A stretch of DNA of 7,220 bases. Source: CAZONC01 sp964581305 (GTDB taxonomy: Archaea; Aenigmatarchaeota; Aenigmatarchaeia; CG10238-14; SCSR01). The number at the start of each line of letters is the position of its first letter. Positions within the stretch are counted from its first letter, which is position 1. The stretch lies in NCBI GenBank assembly GCA_964581305.1, contig CAZONC010000017.1:1-7220 (forward strand). The letters are read 5' to 3'. The position numbers and the translations under genes were made by a program. A model generated the notes under the pieces. The model was not told the DNA's origin, searched no databases, and saw nothing but the letters and a program-made list of their open reading frames with translations. Positions 1-5,395 of this stretch are shown in pieces.

Positions 1-8
1 AAAAGACA

Positions 9-749
9 ATGAATTGGTGGGAAAACTATTTTGATGAAATTTATTATAAAATATATTCTCCTTTTGATACCAAGCCAGAAAGGTTAAAAAAAGAAGTTCT
101 TTTTATTGAAAAGGTATTAGAATTAAAAAAGGATATGAAAATACTTGATTTAGCATGTGGTTATGGAAGACATGCAATAGAACTTGCAAAAAGAGGATAT
201 AATATTACTGGATTTGATTATTCAGAATATCTTTTAAAAATTGCAAGGGAAAAAGCAGAGAAGGAAAATTTGAAAATAAATTTTTTAAAGGGTGATATGA
301 GGGAACTTCCTTTTAATGAGGAATTTGATGCAATTTATAATTTCTTCACATCTTTTGGGTATTTTTCTGATGAAGAAAATTTTAATGTTTTAAAGGGAGT
401 AAGTAAAGCACTTAAAAAAGGTGGCAAATTTTTAATTGATACGATGAATATTTTCTGGATTTTAAACAATTTTCAGTACCAGATGTGGGATTTAATTGAA
501 GATCTTTTGGTTCTTGAAGAAAATGAATTTAATCTTTTAACAGGACAAGTAAAAACAAAAAGGATAATTTTTAAAAAAGGGAAGGAGATAGATAGAAGGG
601 AACATGAGGTAAGGCTTTATACGCCATCTGAACTTTCTTATCTTCTTTCTCTTAATTCTCTTAAAGTGGAAAAATTTTATGGAGATTATGATATGAATGA
701 ATATGGAGTAGATAAAAGAAGATTAATAGTAGTAGCAAGGAAAATTTAA
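9..749 (+). CDS. Class I SAM-dependent methyltransferase
   Basis: Predicted cytosolic methyltransferase of 246 residues that transfers a methyl group from S-adenosylmethionine; the acceptor cannot be told from sequence. Motif I is DLACGYGRH at residues 47-55. The acidic end of strand 2 is GFDYS (D70), GDMRELPF (D96) follows, and a LKKGGKFLID strand-5 segment lies further on. The N-terminal part with NWWENYFDEIYY and the remaining Rossmann fold match the usual length of small Methyltransf_25-type enzymes. The ATG is only 8 bases from the window edge, so its ribosome binding site is not visible and a more upstream start cannot be excluded, although the N-terminus looks complete for the family. 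All 12 arginine codons are AGA or AGG, unlike the kinase gene at 1310. A second methyltransferase with a similar motif I lies at 4571, but the two proteins differ widely elsewhere. Confidence 0.9.
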   Translation: MNWWENYFDEIYYKIYSPFDTKPERLKKEVLFIEKVLELKKDMKILDLACGYGRHAIELAKRGYNITGFDYSEYLLKIAREKAEKENLKINFLKGDMRELPFNEEFDAIYNFFTSFGYFSDEENFNVLKGVSKALKKGGKFLIDTMNIFWILNNFQYQMWDLIEDLLVLEENEFNLLTGQVKTKRIIFKKGKEIDRREHEVRLYTPSELSYLLSLNSLKVEKFYGDYDMNEYGVDKRRLIVVARKI

Positions 750-777
750 ATTTATATAATATAAGGGATTTTTATGC

Positions 778-817
778 TTTTAGTTCAGATACTTATTTTT
801 TATAATTTTAACTAAAA
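778..817 (+). repeat. 8-bp inverted repeat in the leader of the DUF3795 gene
   Basis: TTTTAGTT (778-785) is complementary to AACTAAAA (810-817). The two arms are separated by 24 bases and the second arm runs into the Shine-Dalgarno sequence. The stem has only one G-C pair and the loop is long, so a stable hairpin or terminator is doubtful. It could be chance. Confidence 0.2.
801..806 (+). promoter_or_regulatory. Possible -10 element before the DUF3795 gene
   Basis: The bases TATAAT match the sigma-70 -10 consensus exactly and would place a transcript start near 813, giving a leader of about 17 bases. No convincing -35 hexamer lies 16-18 bases upstream. Chance TATAAT hexamers are common in this AT-rich sequence (another is at 755-760), so this is weak support for an independent promoter for the cassette. 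Confidence 0.22.
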
Positions 818-829
818 AGGAGGAGGTGA
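817..829 (+). promoter_or_regulatory. Strong double Shine-Dalgarno site
   Basis: AAGGAGGAGGTGA holds two overlapping GGAGG cores, 6 and 3 bases before the ATG at 830. It fixes the start of the DUF3795 gene and predicts strong translation. It is the richest ribosome binding site in the window. Confidence 0.85.
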
Positions 830-1279
830 ATGAATTATAACGAAGAAAAAAAGCGATATTTATCATTTTGTGACTCATATTGCCACACCTGTGACTGGTT
901 TACAGGAAAAATAAGAAGAACTTTTCAATCGGCATTAGTAATGTTAAATGAATATGGGTTTAAAAGACCCCTTGAGGGTAAAGTTGATATAGATAATTTA
1001 AAAAAAGGATTACAGATTCTCGCAGATTCACGAATATGCTCAGGCTGTAAAGCAGAAGTTGCTAAAAGTCCAGAAGAAGATAGATGCAAAATTAGACAAT
1101 GTTGTTATAATAAAGGTTTTGATTTATGTTCTGAATGTGCAGAATTTCCCTGTGAATTGTTGAAGACAAACCCCGGTGTTATAAAATTTCATTGTATTGA
1201 GAACCTGATGGAAATCAAAGAGAAAGGACTTGAGCAATGGGTTGATAAACAATGGAAGGACTATGTTGATAAGATGTGA
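830..1279 (+). CDS. DUF3795 family cysteine-rich protein
   Basis: A 149-residue protein with the cysteine pattern of DUF3795, a family of unknown function common in anaerobic bacteria and archaea and presumed to bind a metal. An N-terminal group C14, C18, C21 sits in the CDSYCHTC segment. After a helical insert comes CSGCK (C70, C73), then C86, CC (C91, C92), and the signature CSECAEFPC (C100, C103, C108). The length is normal for the family. The ATG at 830 follows an exceptionally good Shine-Dalgarno site. The gene ends in tandem stops, TGA then TAA. No export signal or membrane segment is seen, so it is probably cytosolic. It heads the cassette with the kinase and the BtrH-like gene, but a functional link is only positional. 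Zinc or Fe-S binding is inferred from the cysteines. Confidence 0.85.
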   Translation: MNYNEEKKRYLSFCDSYCHTCDWFTGKIRRTFQSALVMLNEYGFKRPLEGKVDIDNLKKGLQILADSRICSGCKAEVAKSPEEDRCKIRQCCYNKGFDLCSECAEFPCELLKTNPGVIKFHCIENLMEIKEKGLEQWVDKQWKDYVDKM

Positions 1280-1309
1280 TAAAACAATTCCAAACCCTCG
1301 CTTCACAAA

Positions 1310-2095
1310 TTGAAAATTGAATTTTTTTTACAAAAAATAAAGGATAATTTTCCTAAACTTAAATGGAGGAAACACCGTGTTCTTATGCATGGTTGGGATC
1401 ATATTGTCATTATTCTTGATGAGAAAATAGTTTTTCGTTTTCCAAAAGATAAATTAGCCAGAGAAAAATTTCAAGATGAAATAAGATTGCTTCGCTATCT
1501 AAAAAAGAAAGTTAAAGCTAATATTCCAGATTACATGTATATTTCTAAAGATAAATCATTTGCAGGATATGATAAATTAAATGGTCAAGAACTTACATAT
1601 TCAAATTTTCGCAAATTATCATCACAAGAAAAAGAAAGCCTTGCCGAGCAACTTGCGGATTTCATTTCAACACTTCATGTCACACCCAAATCAATAATCA
1701 CTAAATACAACATCAAAACTCAAGATGAGAGAAAGTTATATAAAAAGCTCCTTCGCGATGCTGAAAAGATTATTTTTCCTCGAGTTTCAAAAAAAGATAT
1801 TCAACTCATTGAAGAATACTTTGGTGAACTGAAGGATGCTCTTAGCCAAAAATATTCTAATGTACTTGTTCATTATGATTTGACAGGAGAGCATATTCTC
1901 TGGGATAGCAAAAAGAAAAAATTAAATATTATTGATTTTTTTGACTGTGCATTTGGAGACCCAGCAATTGATTTTGCAGGTTTATTGGAGTATGGCATAA
2001 ACTTTACTGAAAAAGTTTTTAATCCTTACTCCGGAAAAAAAGACGATAATATGTTAAAAAGGTCGCAATTATATTTTAAAAGAATCCCGCTCTGA
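1310..2095 (+). CDS. APH-family small-molecule kinase, ended early by an in-frame TGA
   Basis: A 261-residue phosphotransferase of the aminoglycoside phosphotransferase fold (PF01636-like), predicted to move the gamma-phosphate of ATP to a small hydroxylated molecule. The N-lobe has the HGWDHIV loop (27-33) and the VFRFPK strand (41-46). The catalytic loop is HYDLTGEHIL (188-197) with D190 as predicted base; His replaces the usual Asn at 195, a substitution I recall from APH relatives. IIDFFD supplies the metal-binding D209. The protein stops at KRIPL, where relatives usually run 25-35 residues further, and the same frame continues plausibly to 2173. The TTG start at 1310 lacks a clear ribosome binding site. 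It is preferred because the next in-frame ATG (1385) would remove the start of the N-lobe. Six of 12 arginines use CGN codons, against none in the gene at 9, which suggests foreign origin. Substrate unknown; antibiotic resistance should not be assumed. Confidence 0.82.
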   Translation: MKIEFFLQKIKDNFPKLKWRKHRVLMHGWDHIVIILDEKIVFRFPKDKLAREKFQDEIRLLRYLKKKVKANIPDYMYISKDKSFAGYDKLNGQELTYSNFRKLSSQEKESLAEQLADFISTLHVTPKSIITKYNIKTQDERKLYKKLLRDAEKIIFPRVSKKDIQLIEEYFGELKDALSQKYSNVLVHYDLTGEHILWDSKKKKLNIIDFFDCAFGDPAIDFAGLLEYGINFTEKVFNPYSGKKDDNMLKRSQLYFKRIPL

Positions 2096-2173
2096 ATTAT
2101 GATAGATTCTATGAAAGGTTTCCCATGCACTTTTGAACAAGGATATTATATGTTTAAAAAATATTGGTACTAA
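2093..2173 (+). other. In-frame TGA and lost 25-codon C-terminus of the kinase
   Basis: After the TGA at 2093-2095, the kinase frame stays open for 25 codons and ends at TAA 2171-2173. The encoded tail contains MIDSMKGFPCTF and GYYMFKKYW, which is aromatic-rich, has a plausible helix, and resembles the end of an APH C-lobe. With it the kinase would be 287 residues, close to the family norm. The TAA is one base from the ATG at 2175, the kind of spacing seen between translationally coupled genes. I read this as a nonsense mutation or base error rather than recoding. Confidence 0.55.
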
Positions 2174-2174
2174 T

Positions 2175-2909
2175 ATGCAAAAGAAGATTATAGAAATTCC
2201 TCACACAGTTTGCCCTTTTACTTGTACAGTTAATGGGTTAGGTGATGTATATCGATGGAAAACAGGGCAAATGATCCATGATGAATTTTTGATGAGCACA
2301 AGTGGGATGGCAAGTTTTTTCTATCTCAAACTTAAAAAGGCTAAACCACCATTTATGGTTTTCTGGTCTCAGGGTATTAAGAAGCAATACAAAAATTTAG
2401 AACATATCTTTGGTTTTAAAATCAATATCAAGGAGGGCAGGAGCTTTAATTTTGCTCTTAATAAGGTGAAACAGGAAATAGAGAAAGGAAATCCAGTAGT
2501 TATAGGTCCTCTTGATATGTTTTATTTAGAATACAGAAATGAATTTTTTCAAAAAATACATGCATTCCCTCATTTTGTATTAGCAGTTGGGTATGATGAT
2601 ACTGAGAGCAAGTTATTCTTATACGATTGTGATTTGTCAGGGATGCAGATTTTGAGTTATAACAACCTGAAACTTGCCTGGGGTAAAGACGAGCCCGGAT
2701 ACATGAAAAGAAATGCTGTAATTACCTTTTCTCTTTCTGAAAAACATCTGCCACTTCATAAAGTTATAAAAAAGGGGTTACTTTTGAAAGCGAACGAGAT
2801 GCTTAATCCACCTATTAGAAATTTGGGAATACCAGGCATTCGTAAACTTGCCAAAGAATTCTTGGGATGGGAAAAGCAACTCAGCAAGGAGGACTATAAA
2901 TTGGATTAA
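2175..2909 (+). CDS. BtrH-like acyltransferase / C39-like domain protein, N-terminal part
   Basis: This 244-residue product resembles the BtrH_N family (PF14399), papain-like folds that include the butirosin enzyme BtrH, which moves an acyl group from a carrier protein to an aminoglycoside amine. The likely catalytic residues are Cys17 (FTCTVNGLGDVYRW), His133 (PHFVLAVGYDD) and an acidic residue in LYDCD (D151 or D153). From about residue 195 it enters a DUF4872-like helical region (NLGIPGIRKLAKEFLGW). It stops at TAA 2907 while the rest of that region continues in another frame at 2915. ATG 2175 is chosen over the in-frame TTG at 2133, because the family similarity begins just after it and it follows the extended kinase frame by one base. 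No strong ribosome binding site is seen, which fits coupling. Acyltransferase is the better guess than protease, but the substrate is unknown. Confidence 0.68.
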   Translation: MQKKIIEIPHTVCPFTCTVNGLGDVYRWKTGQMIHDEFLMSTSGMASFFYLKLKKAKPPFMVFWSQGIKKQYKNLEHIFGFKINIKEGRSFNFALNKVKQEIEKGNPVVIGPLDMFYLEYRNEFFQKIHAFPHFVLAVGYDDTESKLFLYDCDLSGMQILSYNNLKLAWGKDEPGYMKRNAVITFSLSEKHLPLHKVIKKGLLLKANEMLNPPIRNLGIPGIRKLAKEFLGWEKQLSKEDYKLD

Positions 2910-2914
2910 AAAAC
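2886..2914 (+). other. Frame break between the two halves of the BtrH-like gene
   Basis: The upstream half ends at TAA 2907-2909. The downstream half is open in the -1 frame from 2900. The switch must therefore lie between about 2900 and 2909, beside the run of six A at 2908-2913. An internal AAGGAGGA (2886-2893) lies just upstream. It may be chance, or it may aid re-initiation at ATG 2915, although its spacing of 21 bases is too long for a normal start. Confidence 0.6.
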
Positions 2915-3232
2915 ATGGCAATGTATGCCAATACTCCACCGACATTGTTGCCAGAAGTTGACAACTTTACAGGAAGAAGAAAAGAGTTCTCGCAACTCCT
3001 TAAAGAACTTGCATTATTAACTGACATAGGGGGTCTAAATGCAGTAGCTGAGAAATTTTTTATTTCAGGTGAAATAATAAAGCAAATCTCTCATATCGTT
3101 CTTGAATGGTTGAAAGACCAAGGTGATAGAAGAAATGAAATCTCTAAATTTTTGTTAGAAATTGCAAATATAGAAGAGGTTGCCTATTATGAGATTAAAG
3201 AATTAATGAAGTATAATTTAAAAAAATTTTGA
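2915..3232 (+). CDS. C-terminal part of the BtrH-like protein (DUF4872-like)
   Basis: A 105-residue, mostly helical product with no export signal. The TLLPEVDNFTGRRKEF opening, the RRKEFSQLLKEL helix and the later ISKFLLEIANIEEVAYYEI helix look like the distal part of BtrH/DUF4872-type proteins, in which a helical region follows the catalytic domain. Joined to the 244-residue upstream product it gives about 350 residues, the usual size of such proteins. The ATG at 2915 lies 5 bases after the stop of the upstream half, so separate translation by re-initiation is possible and the two pieces might still associate. A frame-shifted gene or a one-base sequence error is the simpler reading. It ends in TGA, and the next gene lies in the same frame 18 bases later. 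Confidence 0.6.
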   Translation: MAMYANTPPTLLPEVDNFTGRRKEFSQLLKELALLTDIGGLNAVAEKFFISGEIIKQISHIVLEWLKDQGDRRNEISKFLLEIANIEEVAYYEIKELMKYNLKKF

Positions 3233-3235
3233 TAC

Positions 3236-3247
3236 AAAAGGAGGTGA
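3236..3247 (+). promoter_or_regulatory. Strong Shine-Dalgarno site for the secreted hydrolase
   Basis: AAAAGGAGGTGA matches the 16S anti-Shine-Dalgarno over a long stretch, with its GGAGG core 6 bases before ATG 3251. It confirms that start, and so the signal peptide. It also shows that the TGA codons at 3230 and 3245 act as stops. Confidence 0.85.
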
Positions 3248-3250
3248 ACC

Positions 3251-3856
3251 ATGAAAAATAAAAGGAGACTTTTTTGGGTGATGATATTGCTCTTAGCCAG
3301 CAATATAGCTTTTGCACAGGAAAAGAATGTAAAGTTGAGGCGGGAATATATAGAGAAGGGAATGACCGCATATACTGAAGGATATATTTTTGTTTGCCCA
3401 TTTGGGACAGAAATACACGGGATTAAAAGTTTTGCGTGGGGAGATATTACAAAGTGTGAAGAGAAAATATTGAATGAAATAAAAAAAATTAAATCAAAAT
3501 ATTCTATTGATACTACACAGATTATACTTTTCGGTTATTCACAAGGTGGTAGCAGAATTTTTTCTGTTGGATTAAGGCACCCTAATATTTTTAAAGGAAT
3601 AATAACAGTTGCCGGCACATTTAAAGAAGAGGATGCAAAAGAGCATTTACCAGAACTTAAAGGAAAAGATTTCAAGGCATATATAATGATCGGTGGCAAG
3701 GATAAGAACCTTGAAAATAATAAAAAGGCAAAAGAAGAACTTGAAAAATATGGAACAAAGGTGCATCTTGAAATTTATCCAGAAATAGGACATGCATTTC
3801 CCGGCGAACCTGAGAAGGAATTAGAAAAGGCACTCAATTTTTTGTTAGTAAAATAG
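3251..3856 (+). CDS. Secreted alpha/beta hydrolase (esterase-like), unusually short
   Basis: A 201-residue exported serine hydrolase. The N-terminus is a Sec signal peptide: MKNKRR, then a hydrophobic core, then SNIAFA with probable cleavage before Gln23. The nucleophile elbow is GYSQGG with Ser97, the acid is Asp151 in GGKDKNL, and the histidine is His181 in GHAFPGEP, in the correct order for the fold. The sequence resembles the phospholipase/carboxylesterase and PHB-depolymerase-like group. Only about 20 mature residues precede the GYIFVCPFGTE strand. Full-length relatives have roughly 60 more there, carrying the first strands and the HG oxyanion motif, which I do not see. The gene may have an internal deletion or be a minimal form. 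Substrate unknown; an ester or short peptide outside the cytoplasmic membrane is likely. It follows the BtrH-like fragment by 18 bases with its own strong ribosome binding site. Confidence 0.8.
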   Translation: MKNKRRLFWVMILLLASNIAFAQEKNVKLRREYIEKGMTAYTEGYIFVCPFGTEIHGIKSFAWGDITKCEEKILNEIKKIKSKYSIDTTQIILFGYSQGGSRIFSVGLRHPNIFKGIITVAGTFKEEDAKEHLPELKGKDFKAYIMIGGKDKNLENNKKAKEELEKYGTKVHLEIYPEIGHAFPGEPEKELEKALNFLLVK

Positions 3857-3869
3857 AATTTGGGCAACT

Positions 3870-4484
3870 ATGAAAGAAGAACTTATTTTTTATTTTGATA
3901 ATTTCGGTGAAGAAAATACTCAAAAAGTTTGTGAGCGCGTAATTATGCGACTTAAAAAAGGAGATATTAAAAAAGTAGCAATTGCATCTACTTCAGGCAA
4001 AACCGCATTAATTTTTGCAAAATCTATACTTTCATCATTAAATGACATCAAAATTTTTTGTGTCTCTGATCCACCTTGGGCAAAAGGTTATCCATTTATT
4101 TCACAGGGAAACAGGCAAGAACTTGAAAAAATAAAAGTTGAGATAGTAGATTATGCCCCTTATGTCTGTCATACATATAGTGAAAGAGTATCTGAAAATG
4201 TTTATGGATTACCCGATTTAATGGGTATAGTTTTTGATGTTTTTAGAATGGTTGGTGGTAATGGCTTAAAAGTAGCAATAGAAATAGGATTTATGCTTAC
4301 TAATTGCGGAAAAGTAAATCCGGGCGAACATATAATTTCTGTTGGAGGAACTGAAAAAGGTGCCGATACTGCCATTGTTATGAAAACCGCTTTTTCTGTT
4401 GATATATTTTCAAAAATACCTGATAAAAGGATGGAGGTAATAGAGATTCTTTGTATGCCATTAAAGAAAAAATGGTGGTGGTGA
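3870..4484 (+). CDS. Stand-alone pyruvate kinase alpha/beta (C-terminal) domain protein
   Basis: The 204 residues match the C-terminal domain of pyruvate kinase (PK_C, PF02887) as a free protein. There is no TIM-barrel active site, so it should not itself be a pyruvate kinase. Recognisable parts are the VAIASTSGKTA strand and loop (36-46), where the classical domain holds its effector site, and the late ISVGGTEKGADTAIVMKTA segment (156-174) with the GG turn at 159-160. It ends in LKKKWWW, a normal end for the group. Free PK_C proteins occur in many anaerobes and archaea and their role is not established; small phospho-ligand binding is an inference from the parent enzyme. ATG 3870 lies 13 bases after the hydrolase stop, without a clear Shine-Dalgarno sequence. 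Its stop TGA abuts an ATG at 4485. Confidence 0.82.
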   Translation: MKEELIFYFDNFGEENTQKVCERVIMRLKKGDIKKVAIASTSGKTALIFAKSILSSLNDIKIFCVSDPPWAKGYPFISQGNRQELEKIKVEIVDYAPYVCHTYSERVSENVYGLPDLMGIVFDVFRMVGGNGLKVAIEIGFMLTNCGKVNPGEHIISVGGTEKGADTAIVMKTAFSVDIFSKIPDKRMEVIEILCMPLKKKWWW

Positions 4485-4574
4485 ATGGGTTATGACACTA
4501 ATTTTTGCAAAAGTGAATACATTCAGCATGAGCAGTGTAAATTCTATTGCATTTTGCAAAATCTAAATCAATGA
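4485..4574 (+). CDS. Possible small protein, 29 residues, cysteine-containing
   Basis: An ATG directly follows the TGA of the PK_C gene (TGAATG). The frame stays open for 29 codons and ends in a TGA that overlaps the methyltransferase start as ATGA (4571-4574). The peptide has cysteines at 8, 18 and 22 and several aromatic residues, and no hydrophobic membrane helix. The preceding GGTGGTGGTGA, which also encodes the WWW end of PK_C, could pair weakly with 16S rRNA. Exact junctions on both sides suggest coupled translation, but a 29-codon open frame is not rare by chance. No family is recognised. It is equally possible that this is an intergenic spacer. Confidence 0.3.
   Translation: MGYDTNFCKSEYIQHEQCKFYCILQNLNQ
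4503..4512. repeat. Palindrome TTTTGCAAAA, copy 2 of 3
   Basis: A perfect 10-base palindrome between the PK_C gene and the methyltransferase. Identical copies lie 49 bases downstream (4552-4561) and inside the PK_C gene (4013-4022). It could be a dimeric regulator site or chance in AT-rich DNA. Confidence 0.3.
4551..4562. repeat. Perfect 12-base palindrome ATTTTGCAAAAT
   Basis: This palindrome ends 8 bases before the methyltransferase ATG at 4571. A protein bound here could block transcription or translation start. Its core repeats at 4503-4512 and 4013-4022. No regulator gene is seen in the window. Confidence 0.3.
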
Positions 4575-5317
4575 ATAAAAGAGAAAGATTTCTATTAGAA
4601 ATGATGAAAAATATCATTATGCCTTATGAGGCTGCTCAAGTATATGAGGAAGAAATTGTTGGTGAGTTTGAGAATAGATTTGAAACTGAATATTTTGAGT
4701 ATTTTTTTACTTTAATAAAAAAAGAAGGTCTTATTTTAGACCTTGCATGTGGAGATGGCAGACACACTCTGAAACTATCTAAAAGAGCAAATCATGTTAT
4801 CGCTCTGGATCTTTCCCTAAATAATTTAAAGATGGCAAAGGAGAAATGTAAAGCGAGAGATAATATTACTTTTATAAAAGGCTCTATATTTGATATTCCT
4901 TTCAGAGAAAATATCTTTGATGGTATATGGTTTTCTCAAGCTTTTGAATATGTTCCTCCGGATAGAAGAAAAGAGTTTTTGTATTCTATAAGACGCATCT
5001 TAAAGCCGGGAGGTATTTTATATATGAGTGTTGAGACCTGGATGCATCCTAAATTTTGGGACTCTTTAAAAGAACTTTTAAGGGATCTTAAACTTTTTTG
5101 TTATTGGAAATTTTTGAAGAAAAAACCACTTCTTTTTGGAGAATTTTTGTATTATTTACAGGCTGAAAAGATAAAGGCAAATTATTCAGGCTGGCATTAT
5201 CATGTGCATACAGATAAATGGACATTGTGTAAGTTGCTTGTCTCATCTAAATTTATTATAGATAAAATGGATCTTTATGATGGTATAATATATGTGCTAT
5301 GTCGGAAGGCAAGATGA
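4571..5317 (+). CDS. Class I SAM-dependent methyltransferase
   Basis: A 248-residue predicted cytosolic methyltransferase. Motif I is LDLACGDGRH (56-65), strand 2 ends with VIALDLS (D80), KGSIFDIPF (103-111) follows, and LKPGGILYMSV marks the strand-5 region. It resembles the UbiE/Methyltransf_11 type. The C-terminal half is aromatic and basic (WKFLKKKPLLFGEFLYYLQ, then SGWHYHVHTDKW) and may form the acceptor pocket. The acceptor is unknown. ATG 4571 is preferred over the in-frame TTG at 4547, because the extra residues add nothing recognisable and the TTG falls in the palindrome region. Neither start has a strong Shine-Dalgarno sequence. Translation may be coupled to the small open frame that ends across this ATG. 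Motif I is close to that of the methyltransferase at 9, but the rest differs too much for a recent duplication. Confidence 0.88.
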   Translation: MNKRERFLLEMMKNIIMPYEAAQVYEEEIVGEFENRFETEYFEYFFTLIKKEGLILDLACGDGRHTLKLSKRANHVIALDLSLNNLKMAKEKCKARDNITFIKGSIFDIPFRENIFDGIWFSQAFEYVPPDRRKEFLYSIRRILKPGGILYMSVETWMHPKFWDSLKELLRDLKLFCYWKFLKKKPLLFGEFLYYLQAEKIKANYSGWHYHVHTDKWTLCKLLVSSKFIIDKMDLYDGIIYVLCRKAR

Positions 5318-5385
5318 AAGAAAATATATGTTTATATGGTTATGAAATTTTCTCATTTTTTCTTTAAAATTAAAATATTCAAATT

Positions 5386-5391
5386 AGGAGG
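5386..5391 (+). promoter_or_regulatory. Shine-Dalgarno site that decides the phosphoesterase start
   Basis: AGGAGG lies 4 bases before ATG 5396. The in-frame ATG at 5336 has no such site, and starting there would bury the signal peptide behind 20 extra residues. This fixes the start at 5396. Confidence 0.8.
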
Positions 5392-5395
5392 AAAA

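Noticed and set aside
1124..1306. Minus-strand open frame opposite the DUF3795 gene
   Set aside because: It is antisense to a well-supported gene and shows no recognisable protein features.
2133..2174. TTG start at 2133 for the BtrH-like protein
   Set aside because: It would add 14 residues with no family resemblance and no ribosome binding site, and would overlap the protein-like kinase tail. ATG 2175 fits better.
2898..2914. Programmed -1 frameshifting on a slippery heptamer in the BtrH-like gene
   Set aside because: The A run at 2908-2913 lies within and after the zero-frame TAA (2907-2909). No X-XXY-YYZ heptamer in the right phase exists between 2897 and 2909, so a simple indel or re-initiation is more likely.
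3212..3217. TATAAT as promoter for the secreted hydrolase
   Set aside because: It lies inside the upstream coding region with no acceptable -35. Such hexamers recur by chance in this AT-rich sequence, so I do not call it.
2093..3247. General reading of TGA as an amino acid in this genome
   Set aside because: The frame of 2915-3232 is the same as that of the gene at 3251. Reading TGA through 3230 and 3245 would fuse it to a protein with a clear signal peptide and its own strong ribosome binding site. TGA also ends the methyltransferase at 5317 and the DUF3795 gene.
3195..3401. Minus-strand open frame across the start of the hydrolase
   Set aside because: It is antisense to the ribosome binding site and signal peptide of a convincing gene and resembles no protein I know.
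4547..4570. TTG start at 4547 for the second methyltransferase
   Set aside because: The 8 added residues are not recognisable, no Shine-Dalgarno sequence precedes them, and the ATG at 4571 gives a complete fold.
5336..5395. ATG 5336 as start of the phosphoesterase
   Set aside because: No ribosome binding site precedes it, and it would place 20 residues before the signal peptide. AGGAGG before 5396 decides the start.
5318..5395. Terminator between the second methyltransferase and the phosphoesterase
   Set aside because: Only weak AT-only complementarity (AATTTT with AAAATT) is present, with no GC-containing stem followed by a T run.
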